Of a DNA stretch of 11,358 bases, positions 1 through 7,405 are shown piece by piece. Position 1 is the first letter of the stretch; the number at the start of each line of letters is the position of its first letter. The notes beneath the pieces are model-generated. The model made no database searches, had not been told where the DNA came from, and was given only the letters and a program-made list of their open reading frames with translations. Origin of the DNA: VGKU01 sp964388785 (GTDB lineage Bacteria > Patescibacteriota > Patescibacteriia > UBA9934 > GWF2-40-263); NCBI GenBank assembly GCA_964388785.1, contig CAYMBX010000034.1:1-11358 (forward strand). Direction: 5' to 3'. A program made the translations under genes and the position numbers.

Positions 1-91
1 TCGACGGCCAGGTGACTTTACGGAGCTCCTCTTTTGCTTCTCGTACGTAGCGCAAAAGCCACAAAAAGGGATTTTTTTTGACGTTCTCCAT
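1..91 (-). CDS. secE: Preprotein translocase subunit SecE, N-terminal part (runs off the window)
   Basis: SecE is the small essential subunit that clamps SecY in the SecYEG protein-export channel of the inner membrane. The minus strand from the ATG at 91-89 encodes 30 residues beginning MENVKKNPFLWLLRYVREAK and continuing EELRKVTWPS. The pattern 'Y(I/V)REaK.EL+KVTWPS' is the signature amphipathic N-terminal helix of bacterial SecE, just before its conserved transmembrane helix, which lies outside the window. The gene follows gyrB in the same direction, 63 bp after the gyrB stop. It has its own promoter overlapping the end of gyrB and a G/C-rich hairpin in its leader. There is no Shine-Dalgarno sequence before the ATG. 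The family call is firm despite the short stretch, because the motif is seen in frame directly after a good ATG. Confidence 0.85.
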   Translation of the reverse strand, partial: MENVKKNPFLWLLRYVREAKEELRKVTWPS

Positions 92-100
92 ACATTGAGG

Positions 101-124
101 TTTTTAAAACCCCCTTTCGGGGGT
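101..124 (-). terminator. Rho-independent-type hairpin after gyrB / in the secE leader
   Basis: The minus strand reads ACCCCC-GAAA-GGGGGT (109-124), a 6-bp stem closed by a GNRA tetraloop, followed by TTTAAAAA, so a U run of four including the last stem base. It lies 31 bp past the gyrB stop and fits a gyrB terminator with a short U tract. It also falls inside the predicted secE 5' leader, so it may instead cap or regulate the secE mRNA. Confidence 0.6.
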
Positions 125-128
125 CGTT

Positions 129-137
129 TGTGGATAA
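129..137 (-). other. Perfect DnaA-box consensus overlapping the secE promoter
   Basis: The minus strand carries TTATCCACA, the classical DnaA-box consensus. It shares its first base with the end of the -10 hexamer and covers the predicted start site of secE transcription. The match is seen directly; whether DnaA binds is unknown. A second perfect match is at 8548-8556. Confidence 0.35.
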
Positions 138-165
138 GTCTAGTACACCCTGTCTTACACGTCAA
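137..165 (-). promoter_or_regulatory. Sigma-70-type promoter for secE
   Basis: On the minus strand TTGACG (165-160) is followed by a 17-bp spacer and TAGACT (142-137). The -35 box lies in the last codons of gyrB. The predicted start is near 130, giving a leader of about 40 nt. This is a 5/6 match at -35 with ideal spacing. Confidence 0.6.
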
Positions 166-2194
166 GGTTTTTTACGGTTTTGGCATGGGTTTGGATAAAG
201 CGCTTGCGCGGTGAAACGTCTGAACCCATGAGGACGTCAAACACTTCGTCGGCGCGCTCGGCATCCTCGATTGTCACCTGTTTGATGACACGTGTTTCTG
301 GATTCATGGTGGTTTCCCAAAGTTGCTCTGGGTTCATTTCTCCCAAACCTTTATAGCGTTGAATATTAACGCGCACACCTTTGACTTCCATGGCTTCCGA
401 TTCGGTTTCCGGTTCCGTGGTGATTGTTTCCGTCTGTTCTTCTTTTTCCGCTTTCGTTTTTCCGTGCCCACCCTTTTCCCCAAGCAACTCTTCAATCACT
501 TTTTCTTTTTCTTCGTCGCTGTACGCATAACGGAAATTTTTTCCGATGTTGACCCGATACAACGGCGGTTGCGCGATATACACATGCCCCTGGTGGACGA
601 GATCCGGGAAGTAGCGATAGAAAAGCGTCAGTAGCAACGTGCGAATGTGTGCACCATCCACGTCCGCGTCGGTCATGATGACCAGGCGATGGTAACGCAG
701 ATCCGCGATCGTAAACTGTTCACCGATGTTCGTTCCAAGTGCGATTACCAGTGACTTGATTTCGTTGTTGGAAAGCATTTTATCGAGTCGTGCTCGTTCC
801 ACGTTGAGAATTTTTCCACGCAACGGCAGGATCGCTTGCTTTTCTCGATCCCGGCCCTGCTTGGCTGAACCGCCTGCGGAATCACCCTCGACAATAAACA
901 GTTCGGAGACGGAAGGATCTTTTGACGAACAATCCGCAAGCTTTCCGGGAAGGGTCAGTCCTTCGAGTGCACCTTTGCGTAGCACGGTGTCGCGTGCGGC
1001 TCGCGCAGCGCGTCGTGCTTGGGCAGCGAGCAAACACTTTCCGATGATAGCTTCGGCGTCGCGTGGATGTTCTTCCAAATAAATTTTCAGTGCCTCGCCA
1101 AATACCGATTCTACAGCCGTTCTTGCTTCTGGATTTCCCAATTTCGCTTTCGTTTGTCCCTCGAACTGTGGTTCTTTTATTTTGACGCTGATAATCGCGG
1201 TCAATCCTTCGCGCACGTCTTCACCGGTCAGGTTTTGATCCTTTTCCTTTAAGAGTCCTTTTGTGCGCGCATAGTTGTTAAGCTCTCGCGTCAGTGCGGA
1301 ACGAAAACCCACGAGATGAGTTCCCCCTTCGGGGTTGGTAATATTGTTTGCGAAACAATGGACGGATTCGTAATATTCACCGGTGTATTGAACCGCGACT
1401 TCGACATCCATGTCCGTCGCGTCATCGTGTTTGGAAATATAAAACACGTTGTCATGCTTCGGTTCTTTTCCGCGATTGATATGTCGTACGTACGATGCGA
1501 CACCACCTTCAAAATAAAATCCGTATACGCTTTTCGTCTCTTTCTCGCGTTCATCTGAAATAACAAGTTTGATCCCCTTGGTGAGGTACGCCTGTTGGCG
1601 CAAGTGGTCGACAATGGTTTGAAGATGAAATTCGGTTGTTTCAAAAATTTCAGCATCCGGCTGGAAGATGACTGTGGTACCGGTGCCGGTTGCTTTGCCG
1701 ACCGCTTTGACTTTTGCTTTTGGGCGGCCGCGTGTGTATTCCTGAACCCAGAGTTTGCCGTCGCGTTTTACTTCCGCACGCACATAGGTGGACAGAGCGT
1801 TCACAACCGAAACTCCCACGCCGTGAAGACCACCGGAAACTTTATACCCGCCTCCTCCGAATTTTCCGCCGGCATGAAGCTTTGTCATGACAAGTTCCAG
1901 TGCAGACACTTTGAATTGGGGATGGAGATCTACCGGGATCCCGCGCCCGTGGTCTTCCACACTCACCATATTGTCCGGCAGCAGCCGCAGGACAATCTCG
2001 TTTCCGTGTCCGGCCATGGCTTCGTCAAACGAGTTGTCCATGACTTCCCAGATGAGGTGGTGGAGTCCGGCCGGTCCAGTGGAACCGATATACATGCCGG
2101 GACGCTTTCGTACCGGTTCGAGTCCTTCCAAGACAGTAATTTCCTTGGCGCCGTAGCTTTGTCCTCCCTTCGCTTTTTCGTTGGATTTTGACAT
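155..2194 (-). CDS. gyrB: DNA gyrase subunit B
   Basis: GyrB is the ATPase subunit of DNA gyrase (A2B2), which introduces negative supercoils. From the ATG at 2194 the protein has 679 residues. The GHKL ATPase domain shows EVMDNSFDEAMAG (catalytic Glu about 50, Mg-binding Asn about 54), GLHGVG (122-127) and the QTK loop (346-348). The TOPRIM part shows EGDSAGG (436-442) and TDADVDG (508-514), the metal-binding acidic residues, then QRYKGLGEMNPEQLW (from 612). The C-terminus ends in NLDV, as usual for GyrB. Residues about 562-604 form a Lys/Glu/Thr-rich linker before the RYKGLGEMN motif. An in-frame GTG at 2218 would add eight residues; I prefer the ATG because the extra residues do not look like the family. 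No Shine-Dalgarno is seen. It is divergent from the gene at 2266 and is followed by secE. Confidence 0.96.
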   Translation of the reverse strand: MSKSNEKAKGGQSYGAKEITVLEGLEPVRKRPGMYIGSTGPAGLHHLIWEVMDNSFDEAMAGHGNEIVLRLLPDNMVSVEDHGRGIPVDLHPQFKVSALELVMTKLHAGGKFGGGGYKVSGGLHGVGVSVVNALSTYVRAEVKRDGKLWVQEYTRGRPKAKVKAVGKATGTGTTVIFQPDAEIFETTEFHLQTIVDHLRQQAYLTKGIKLVISDEREKETKSVYGFYFEGGVASYVRHINRGKEPKHDNVFYISKHDDATDMDVEVAVQYTGEYYESVHCFANNITNPEGGTHLVGFRSALTRELNNYARTKGLLKEKDQNLTGEDVREGLTAIISVKIKEPQFEGQTKAKLGNPEARTAVESVFGEALKIYLEEHPRDAEAIIGKCLLAAQARRAARAARDTVLRKGALEGLTLPGKLADCSSKDPSVSELFIVEGDSAGGSAKQGRDREKQAILPLRGKILNVERARLDKMLSNNEIKSLVIALGTNIGEQFTIADLRYHRLVIMTDADVDGAHIRTLLLTLFYRYFPDLVHQGHVYIAQPPLYRVNIGKNFRYAYSDEEKEKVIEELLGEKGGHGKTKAEKEEQTETITTEPETESEAMEVKGVRVNIQRYKGLGEMNPEQLWETTMNPETRVIKQVTIEDAERADEVFDVLMGSDVSPRKRFIQTHAKTVKNLDV

Positions 2195-2228
2195 AAAAAT
2201 CTGCCAATAGATTAACACATTTCCCGGC

Positions 2229-2257
2229 TTCGTGGAAGAGTCGGTGCGTGGTATAAT
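2229..2257 (+). promoter_or_regulatory. Promoter with TATAAT directly upstream of the envelope-protein gene
   Basis: A perfect TATAAT lies at 2252-2257, exactly 8 nt before the ATG at 2266. The -35 region at 17-bp spacing (TTCGTG) is poor. With a start site about 7 nt after the -10, the mRNA would begin at or next to the ATG, so it would be leaderless. Confidence 0.6.
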
Positions 2258-2265
2258 TTTCGCGT

Positions 2266-3189
2266 ATGGAGGATCCGAAGTTACTGCTCGAAGAGGAAAA
2301 GGAGTTTAAACGATTTTACCGGCTTTCTCTCTGGTGGGTCGAACACCGTAGCCTGTTGCGGAAACTAGGCCTCGGTTTTTTTCTATGTGTGGACAGTATT
2401 CTGCTCTTGTTTGTGCTCTGGGCATTTTTGGATTCGTTTGCGATCAGCTATGGCGATGATCAGCGGGAGGTTGCCAAGTTGGCGGTGTACGGCCAAGCGG
2501 ATCTGCGCGCGTATACGATTGCAAATCGGGCACAAGACATCATTTTAGATTCGGTTCGTGTGTTTCCGCTTGGCGGGGGACGTTATGATTTTTATACGAC
2601 TCTCAGTAATCCCAACGAAGATTGGTGGGTGGAATTTGAATATCACTTTGTTCATGGCGCCGGAGGTTCTGAGCCCATGAAAGGATTTCTGTTGCCGGGT
2701 CAGTCAAAACCAATCGTGGCACTGGCCGTAGTATCCGAATCTCCAATTTCATCCGCGGGGTTTGAATTGACGAACGTCATGTGGCATCGCCTTGATCATC
2801 ATGAAATCGCTGATTATCCGACATGGCAAAAAGACCGGCTGGCTTTGGAAATTTTGAATCCGACGTTTGCGGAAGAAACCGGTTTTGAAGGGGATCAATT
2901 TGGAAGAACAACATTTACCGTTCAAAATAATACGGCATTTTCCTATTTTGATCCCGAATTTTACGTCTTGCTCAAACGAGGAGCCGCGGTCGTCGGAGTG
3001 AATCGCGCGACGGTCGCATCTCTGGGGGCGGGAGAAGAGGTCGAATTGACGTTGAATTGGTTTGGAACGCTCCCCGCAGTCAGCGCTGTTGAAGTTATTC
3101 CGGATGTTCATCTGTTCGATCCATCCGTGTACCAGCGGCCGGAAGGGGAGACGGGGGTTGACACGCGTGCCCGTGACCAGAGAAGGTAG
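2266..3189 (+). CDS. Conserved hypothetical protein with one transmembrane helix, upstream of rodA
   Basis: I do not recognise a named family. The 307-residue protein has a charged cytoplasmic N-terminus (1-33, rich in E and R/K), one strongly hydrophobic segment at about 34-58 and a long C-terminal part without further membrane segments. That part is rich in beta-forming and aromatic residues (YDFYTTLSNPNEDWWVEFEY, about 107-126) and is probably outside the membrane. The repeated pattern of 'contribution to folds around NPNEDW / NNTAFSY' suggests one or two Ig-like beta sandwiches, but this is only inference. The last residues are polar and Arg-rich. The gene starts a plus-strand cluster 8 bp upstream of the SEDS polymerase gene, so a role in envelope or cell-wall assembly is the best guess from context. 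The start is fixed by the ATG next to a perfect TATAAT box. Confidence 0.75.
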   Translation: MEDPKLLLEEEKEFKRFYRLSLWWVEHRSLLRKLGLGFFLCVDSILLLFVLWAFLDSFAISYGDDQREVAKLAVYGQADLRAYTIANRAQDIILDSVRVFPLGGGRYDFYTTLSNPNEDWWVEFEYHFVHGAGGSEPMKGFLLPGQSKPIVALAVVSESPISSAGFELTNVMWHRLDHHEIADYPTWQKDRLALEILNPTFAEETGFEGDQFGRTTFTVQNNTAFSYFDPEFYVLLKRGAAVVGVNRATVASLGAGEEVELTLNWFGTLPAVSAVEVIPDVHLFDPSVYQRPEGETGVDTRARDQRR

Positions 3190-3197
3190 ACGCGCAT

Positions 3198-4304
3198 ATG
3201 AGAAATAAGTTCTCCCAATTCCGCAATGCCGACTGGCTGATCGTGCTTAGCATTTTCGTCCTGCTGCTCTTTGGTCTTGCGGCGATCTATTCCGTCGACC
3301 TTTCACGCGAAACCGGATTGTTAAACGTTAAAAAGCAGGTGATTGCTATCGTGCTCGCGCTCATTCTTGCTTTTTTTCTTTCCACCTCCAATTATAAGCT
3401 CCTGCGCAATTATCGTTTTCTTCTTTACGGCTCAGGGGTCTTGTTTTTGCTCGCAGTCCTCTTTTTTGGTACGACCGTCCGTGGTTCGCGAGGCTGGTTT
3501 GTGTTTGACTGGGTCAGTGTTCAGCCGGTTGAATACATGAAGTTCGCACTCGTTGTCGCGCTTGCTACCTATTTCAGTCAGCGGGCGCGGGCGATTTTTT
3601 CGTTTCGTGAATTTTATGAAAGCTTGTTGATTGCCGCGGTTCCAATTGGACTCACACTCCTTCAGCCGGATCTGGGTTCCGCGTTTATTTTGGGGGGGAT
3701 TTGGGGATGCATGGCGCTGCTTGCCGGCATGCGTTTGCGTTTTATCCTTCCGCTTTTTGCATTGCTTGCCATCGGATTTTTTCTCGGCTGGCAGTTCTTT
3801 TTTGAGGAATACCAACGGGCTCGCATCCTCGCGTTTTTTGATCCGACTTACGATCCTCTCGGGCAAGGGTATAACGTCAGCCAAGCCATTATTGCCATCG
3901 GTGCGGGCGGCTGGTTCGGGAGAGGTTTGGGGTTTGGATCGCAAAGTCAGTTGAAGTTCCTTCCGGAAAGTCACACCGATTTTATTTTCGCCGTGATCGC
4001 GGAGGAACTTGGGTTTTTCGGTGTGACGCTTTTGTTGACGGCATTCGCGCTTTTGTTTTGGCGAATCGTTTTGCGGATTCATCGCAGTCGTGACAGTTTC
4101 ACTGCATTCCTGTTGATCGGGATCGCTTCCGTTTTTTTTCTGCAGATTTTGGTGAATGTCGGGATGAATTTGGGGCTGTTTCCTGTGACAGGAATCGGGC
4201 TTCCGCTCGTCAGTTATGGAGGGAGTTCGGTGATCCTATTCCTTGCATTTGCCGGTGTGTTACAAGGAATTGCCATGCATACGCGCAGAAGTGGCGATTC
4301 ATAA
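3198..4304 (+). CDS. rodA: SEDS-family peptidoglycan glycosyltransferase (RodA/FtsW)
   Basis: SEDS proteins polymerise lipid II into glycan strands in the membrane, working with a class B penicillin-binding protein: RodA in elongation, FtsW in division. The 368-residue product is highly hydrophobic with about ten predicted membrane helices. Family motifs are visible in order: RGSRGW (95-100), LQPDLGSAF (155-163), FLPESHTDFIFAV (254-266) with Asp261 corresponding to the essential extracellular-loop Asp of RodA, and GLPLVSYGGSS (334-344). Length and motifs fit RodA slightly better than FtsW, but the two are hard to separate by eye. The ATG is 8 bp after the preceding stop, with a weak AAGG-type Shine-Dalgarno (around 3183-3186) inside the end of the upstream gene, so both are probably co-transcribed. 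No class B PBP gene is in the window. Confidence 0.92.
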   Translation: MRNKFSQFRNADWLIVLSIFVLLLFGLAAIYSVDLSRETGLLNVKKQVIAIVLALILAFFLSTSNYKLLRNYRFLLYGSGVLFLLAVLFFGTTVRGSRGWFVFDWVSVQPVEYMKFALVVALATYFSQRARAIFSFREFYESLLIAAVPIGLTLLQPDLGSAFILGGIWGCMALLAGMRLRFILPLFALLAIGFFLGWQFFFEEYQRARILAFFDPTYDPLGQGYNVSQAIIAIGAGGWFGRGLGFGSQSQLKFLPESHTDFIFAVIAEELGFFGVTLLLTAFALLFWRIVLRIHRSRDSFTAFLLIGIASVFFLQILVNVGMNLGLFPVTGIGLPLVSYGGSSVILFLAFAGVLQGIAMHTRRSGDS

Positions 4305-4314
4305 TTCGCTGTGG

Positions 4315-4320
4315 TACCAT
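4315..4320 (+). promoter_or_regulatory. Possible -10 box (TACCAT) for the zinc-ribbon gene
   Basis: TACCAT ends 8 nt before the ATG at 4329, the same distance as the -10 boxes at 2252 and 4720. No clear -35 is visible. It could drive a leaderless mRNA in addition to read-through from rodA. Confidence 0.35.
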
Positions 4321-4328
4321 CAAATTGT

Positions 4329-4700
4329 ATGAAAGCTTCACAACCTTCCGACCGTTGGAACGATGGCTTACGTCTCGTTTCTTACTGTCCCGTGTGTGAA
4401 ACGCGCTATAACCCTATGGAAGCGAAGTTGCTGGGAGAAGAAGGGGAAACGCGTCTACTCCATGTCCGTTGTCGCAAATGCCATCACTCCATTCTTGCAC
4501 TGGTCTTGGTGAACCAAGTTGGAGCAAGTTCCGTTGGGGTCCTGACGGATCTCATTTTTGATGATGTCTTGAAGTTTAAATCGAATCGAATCGTGAGCAT
4601 CAACGATGTTATTGATGTTCATACTGCTTTGGAAGACGGTTCCTGGCAGAAAAGTCTTGTGCCGAGAAGAAAACGGACGCACGTCAAGCGATCGTCTTGA
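4329..4700 (+). CDS. Small zinc-ribbon protein of unknown function
   Basis: The 123-residue product has two CxxC knuckles, CPVC (20-23) and CRKC (48-51), 24 residues apart, which would bind one zinc ion as a zinc ribbon. After it comes a hydrophobic stretch (SILALVLVNQVGASSVGVLT, about 54-73), a segment with DLIFDDVLKF that looks helical, and a basic tail (PRRKRTHVKRSS). I do not recognise a named family. The basic tail and its place just before the gene for bL25 make nucleic-acid or ribosome binding possible, but this is a guess. An in-frame GTG at 4311 would add six residues; the ATG at 4329 is preferred because it has a -10-like TACCAT exactly 8 nt upstream. The gene ends in TGA, which shows that UGA is read as stop in this genome. 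Confidence 0.75.
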   Translation: MKASQPSDRWNDGLRLVSYCPVCETRYNPMEAKLLGEEGETRLLHVRCRKCHHSILALVLVNQVGASSVGVLTDLIFDDVLKFKSNRIVSINDVIDVHTALEDGSWQKSLVPRRKRTHVKRSS

Positions 4701-4725
4701 CGGATTTGGGGTTTTCCGGCATTAT
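4697..4725 (+). promoter_or_regulatory. Sigma-70-type promoter for rplY, leaderless
   Basis: TTGACG (4697-4702), a 17-bp spacer and CATTAT (4720-4725) lie directly before the ATG at 4734. The gap between the -10 and the ATG is 8 nt, so transcription should start at about 4732-4734 with almost no leader. The -35 overlaps the TGA stop of the upstream gene. Confidence 0.7.
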
Positions 4726-4733
4726 GCGCGCGT

Positions 4734-5411
4734 ATGTCATATACGCTTAACGCCCACTCCAGAACGGAAAAGGGCCGAAAAACCCAGATGCTGCGCGCAC
4801 AGGGAAGTGTGCCGGCTGTGGTGTATGGGTCTGAAACGGAACCGGTCTCGATCGCGGTGGATCGAAATGCCTTTGTCAAGGTGTACAAAGATGCCGGGGA
4901 AAGTATGATTGTCGAGTTGAAAATCGACGAAAAGAATCCGCTGCACGTGTTGATTCAGGAAATGCAAACCGATCCCATCCTTGGAGACGTGACGCATGTG
5001 GATTTTAGGTCCGTCAACATGAAAGAAGAAATTGAAGCGGATGTGGACCTGGAATTTGTCGGTGAACCTATGGCCGTCAAAGGTCTTGGTGGAACGCTTG
5101 TGACGTCCCGAGATTATGTGACGGTTCGCTGTTTGCCAAATAAACTGATCCGATCCATTCAGGTTGATCTCACGAAGCTGGCGACATTCGATGATGTCAT
5201 TCGCGTGTCCGATCTGTCGCTTCCGGAAGGGGTGACCGTCCTTGATGATGTTGAAGCGTCGATCGCGATTGTCGAAGCTCCACGTTCGGAGGAAGAATTG
5301 GCCGCGCTTGACAGTGCTGTGGAAGAAGATGTCGCTGCCGTGGAAGTGGCCGGCAAGAAGGAAGAGGAAGAAGGGGAAGCATCTGCCGAATCCGGTCCCA
5401 AGTCAGAATAA
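4734..5411 (+). CDS. rplY: 50S ribosomal protein bL25 (CTC form)
   Basis: bL25 binds 5S rRNA at the central protuberance of the large subunit. The 225-residue product is the long two-domain CTC form. The N-terminal 5S-binding domain (about 1-92) shows the LRAQGSVPAVVYG motif (20-32) and DPILGDVTHVDF (80-91). The C-terminal TL5/CTC beta domain (about 93-183) shows VPxE-type elements such as VNMKEEIEADVDLEFVGEP. The tail (184-225) is very acidic (runs of Glu), as often seen in CTC proteins. The start ATG directly follows a good promoter with no room for a Shine-Dalgarno, so the mRNA is probably leaderless. The DUF3048 gene begins 2 bp after its stop and is likely co-transcribed. Confidence 0.95.
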   Translation: MSYTLNAHSRTEKGRKTQMLRAQGSVPAVVYGSETEPVSIAVDRNAFVKVYKDAGESMIVELKIDEKNPLHVLIQEMQTDPILGDVTHVDFRSVNMKEEIEADVDLEFVGEPMAVKGLGGTLVTSRDYVTVRCLPNKLIRSIQVDLTKLATFDDVIRVSDLSLPEGVTVLDDVEASIAIVEAPRSEEELAALDSAVEEDVAAVEVAGKKEEEEGEASAESGPKSE

Positions 5412-5413
5412 AC

Positions 5414-6478
5414 ATGTCCATGAAACCACGGGAGGAAAAATCGAAACGCAAGCAAGCGGAGCTGCTCGCTTTAGTGGGCGCAGCGATCGCGCTTGCGTTT
5501 TTGTTTCTTGTGTTCCTGCCGAAACTCAAAGGTGAGGTGCGTGTCACCGCCACCGAGGACAACACGACCGAATCCGATGTCGTCGGAACCCATCCGTTAA
5601 CGGGATTTCCCCTTTACGAAAAATTGACGTCGCTTCCTCAGGTGTATGGGGTCATGATCGATAATCATGTCGATGCGTGGCCACAAGCTGGGTTGGACAA
5701 GGCGGTGCTCGTTTACGAAGCGCCGGTCGAAGCCGGAATTTCGCGCATGCTCGCTTTTTTTTACGAAGGACAAACAGTAGAAAAAATAGGTCCGATTCGT
5801 TCCGCTCGTCCTTACTTTTTGGATTGGAATAATGAGCTCGATGCGCTTTACGCGCATGTGGGCGGATCAAACGCTGCACTTGATCGTATCGCTTCGAGTG
5901 GAACATTCGATCTCAACCAGTACTGGTTCGATCCGTTTTTTTGGCGTTCACACAACCGATATGCTCCGCACAACGTGTATACATCGACCCAGCTCCTTCA
6001 GTCGTTCGTGGATTTGAAAAAAGAACAGGGGAGGGATGTCCAACCGATCTTTGAGACTTGGAAATTCAAGGAACCAGCGTTTGTGGAGGTGGCCGAAGTG
6101 GAACGGTTTGACGTTACATTTTATCCGCCGAGTTACGTGGTAGAATGGAAATTCGATCCCAGCACGAATAGGTATCTGCGCTTCCAAGGAGGATCCGCAC
6201 ACACCATGGAAGATGGTGTACAGATTATGGCGGATAATGTCGCAGTGATTGTCACGGATGTTTCCATTTTGGATTCCGTCGGCCGCCGCAAAATTCGGAC
6301 GATGGGGGAGGGGGAGGGACAGGTGTTTCAAGACGGAAAAAAGAAAGACGTCGTTTGGAAAAAGACCTCAGAAAGTCAGCGTGTGAGATTTTACTCGCAA
6401 GACGGAGAAGAAATTTCGTTTAATCCGGGTGTAACGTGGGTGGAAGTCATTCCGGATCTTGATGACCTCTCCTTTTAA
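5414..6478 (+). CDS. DUF3048 (YerB-like) membrane-anchored protein
   Basis: The 354-residue product has a basic N-terminus (KPREEKSKRKQ), a single membrane helix at about 17-36 and a soluble extracytoplasmic part. Motifs of the DUF3048 N-terminal domain are visible: HPLTGFPL (60-67), YGVMIDNHVDAWPQAGLDKA (78-97), VYEAPVEAGISRML (100-113), GPIRSARPYF (126-135) and HVGGS (148-152). The C-terminal part ends with FNPGVTWVEVIP, typical of the family's second domain. The prototype is Bacillus YerB; the molecular function is not known to me, and the family is usually described as a lipoprotein. Here there is no Cys lipobox, so the anchor is an uncleaved helix. The start could also be the ATG at 5420. 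It follows rplY by 2 bp, and its stop overlaps the prmC stop on the other strand in the sequence TTAA. Confidence 0.88.
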   Translation: MSMKPREEKSKRKQAELLALVGAAIALAFLFLVFLPKLKGEVRVTATEDNTTESDVVGTHPLTGFPLYEKLTSLPQVYGVMIDNHVDAWPQAGLDKAVLVYEAPVEAGISRMLAFFYEGQTVEKIGPIRSARPYFLDWNNELDALYAHVGGSNAALDRIASSGTFDLNQYWFDPFFWRSHNRYAPHNVYTSTQLLQSFVDLKKEQGRDVQPIFETWKFKEPAFVEVAEVERFDVTFYPPSYVVEWKFDPSTNRYLRFQGGSAHTMEDGVQIMADNVAVIVTDVSILDSVGRRKIRTMGEGEGQVFQDGKKKDVVWKKTSESQRVRFYSQDGEEISFNPGVTWVEVIPDLDDLSF

Positions 6479-7389
6479 ACAGAAAGAATCGCCAATCGAT
6501 CAAGACCGTTCAGGTCTTGTTTGATTTCAAGAGGACTTGCCGGGAATTCATGGGCGGCGAGTCGTTCCATGCGTTCAGATTGCGAAGGATCGATTTCAGA
6601 TAAAATCCACATGTGGCGCGGGAGTCCCTCCCGATTTTTTTTCACCTGACGGAACAAACGGAAATAAGCCTCCAGTCCATCGGGTCCGGCAAAGAGCGCA
6701 TCGTGCGGCTCAAAAGCACGAACGTCCCGATTGAGTTGTTCCATTTGGGACAATGCGAGATAGGGAAGGTTGGCGCAAATGATCAACTGTTTGAACGGAT
6801 AGACCGAGGAGACGGGCTTCAAGGATGTTTTGCGGATTGTATTGAATAATTGAAGGAGCGGTGTGAGCAAATCCCCTTCACGAAAGTCGATCAGATCTGC
6901 GACCCCCATGCGCTCGGCATTTTGTTTGGCCACCGCAAGCGCGCGGACGCTTGTATCGGATGCAAACACGGGCGCGTGAGTCTCGGCAGCAAGCGTGATG
7001 GCAATGGCTCCGGATCCGGTCCCGATATCTGCAAACAAGGTCAACTCTTTTTCATTGATGGTTTCAAACAGTTCGATCGCTTGTTGGACCAATAGTTCTG
7101 TGTCAGGTCGTGGGATGAGAACAAACGGATTGACCGAAAAATCCCGTCCGAAAAACGGTTTTTTTCCAATGAGATAGGCAATCGGTTCATGCGTGCATCT
7201 GCGTTCAATGAGCGAAATAAATTTTTCTTGTTCATGCGGTTGAAGCTGATCGCTGAATTTGGAAAAAAGTTTTGCGCGCGTGATGCCAAGCATGTCGGCA
7301 AGAAGAACTTCCGCGTCGAGCATCGGCGAGTCAACGTTGGCTTGTTTGAGCTTGTTGTTCGCGAATCGCAAGGCATCCAGGATGGTCAT
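6475..7389 (-). CDS. prmC: Peptide chain release factor N5-glutamine methyltransferase PrmC
   Basis: PrmC uses S-adenosylmethionine to methylate the Gln of the GGQ motif in release factors such as RF1. From the ATG at 7389 the protein has 304 residues. It shows the helical N-terminal domain (MTILDALRFANNKLKQ...), IPRPDTELLV (92-101), the SAM-binding loop ADIGTGSGAIA (120-130), an acidic ribose-binding residue (Asp about 145), and the catalytic motif as NLPY (207-210) where most PrmC have NPPY. About 20 extra residues lie before that motif. An upstream in-frame ATG at 7416 would add nine residues (MSTKLFVSP). I prefer 7389, because the extra codons lie partly in a repeated hairpin element and 'MTI.DAL' is the usual family start. 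No Shine-Dalgarno is seen for either. Its substrate gene prfA lies upstream, on the far side of a noncoding RNA unit. Confidence 0.92.
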   Translation of the reverse strand: MTILDALRFANNKLKQANVDSPMLDAEVLLADMLGITRAKLFSKFSDQLQPHEQEKFISLIERRCTHEPIAYLIGKKPFFGRDFSVNPFVLIPRPDTELLVQQAIELFETINEKELTLFADIGTGSGAIAITLAAETHAPVFASDTSVRALAVAKQNAERMGVADLIDFREGDLLTPLLQLFNTIRKTSLKPVSSVYPFKQLIICANLPYLALSQMEQLNRDVRAFEPHDALFAGPDGLEAYFRLFRQVKKNREGLPRHMWILSEIDPSQSERMERLAAHEFPASPLEIKQDLNGLDRLAILSV

Positions 7390-7405
7390 AGGTGAAACAA
7401 AAAGC

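Noticed and set aside
2..210. Open frame on the plus strand at the left edge
   Set aside because: It runs through the secE start, the hairpin and the gyrB end on the opposite strand; secE on the minus strand explains the region.
1595..2191. 198-codon open frame on the plus strand opposite gyrB
   Set aside because: Antisense shadow of the conserved GyrB ATPase domain; no resemblance to a protein family.
3432..4082. 216-codon open frame on the minus strand opposite rodA
   Set aside because: Very Lys/Arg/Gln-rich antisense shadow of the hydrophobic RodA codons.
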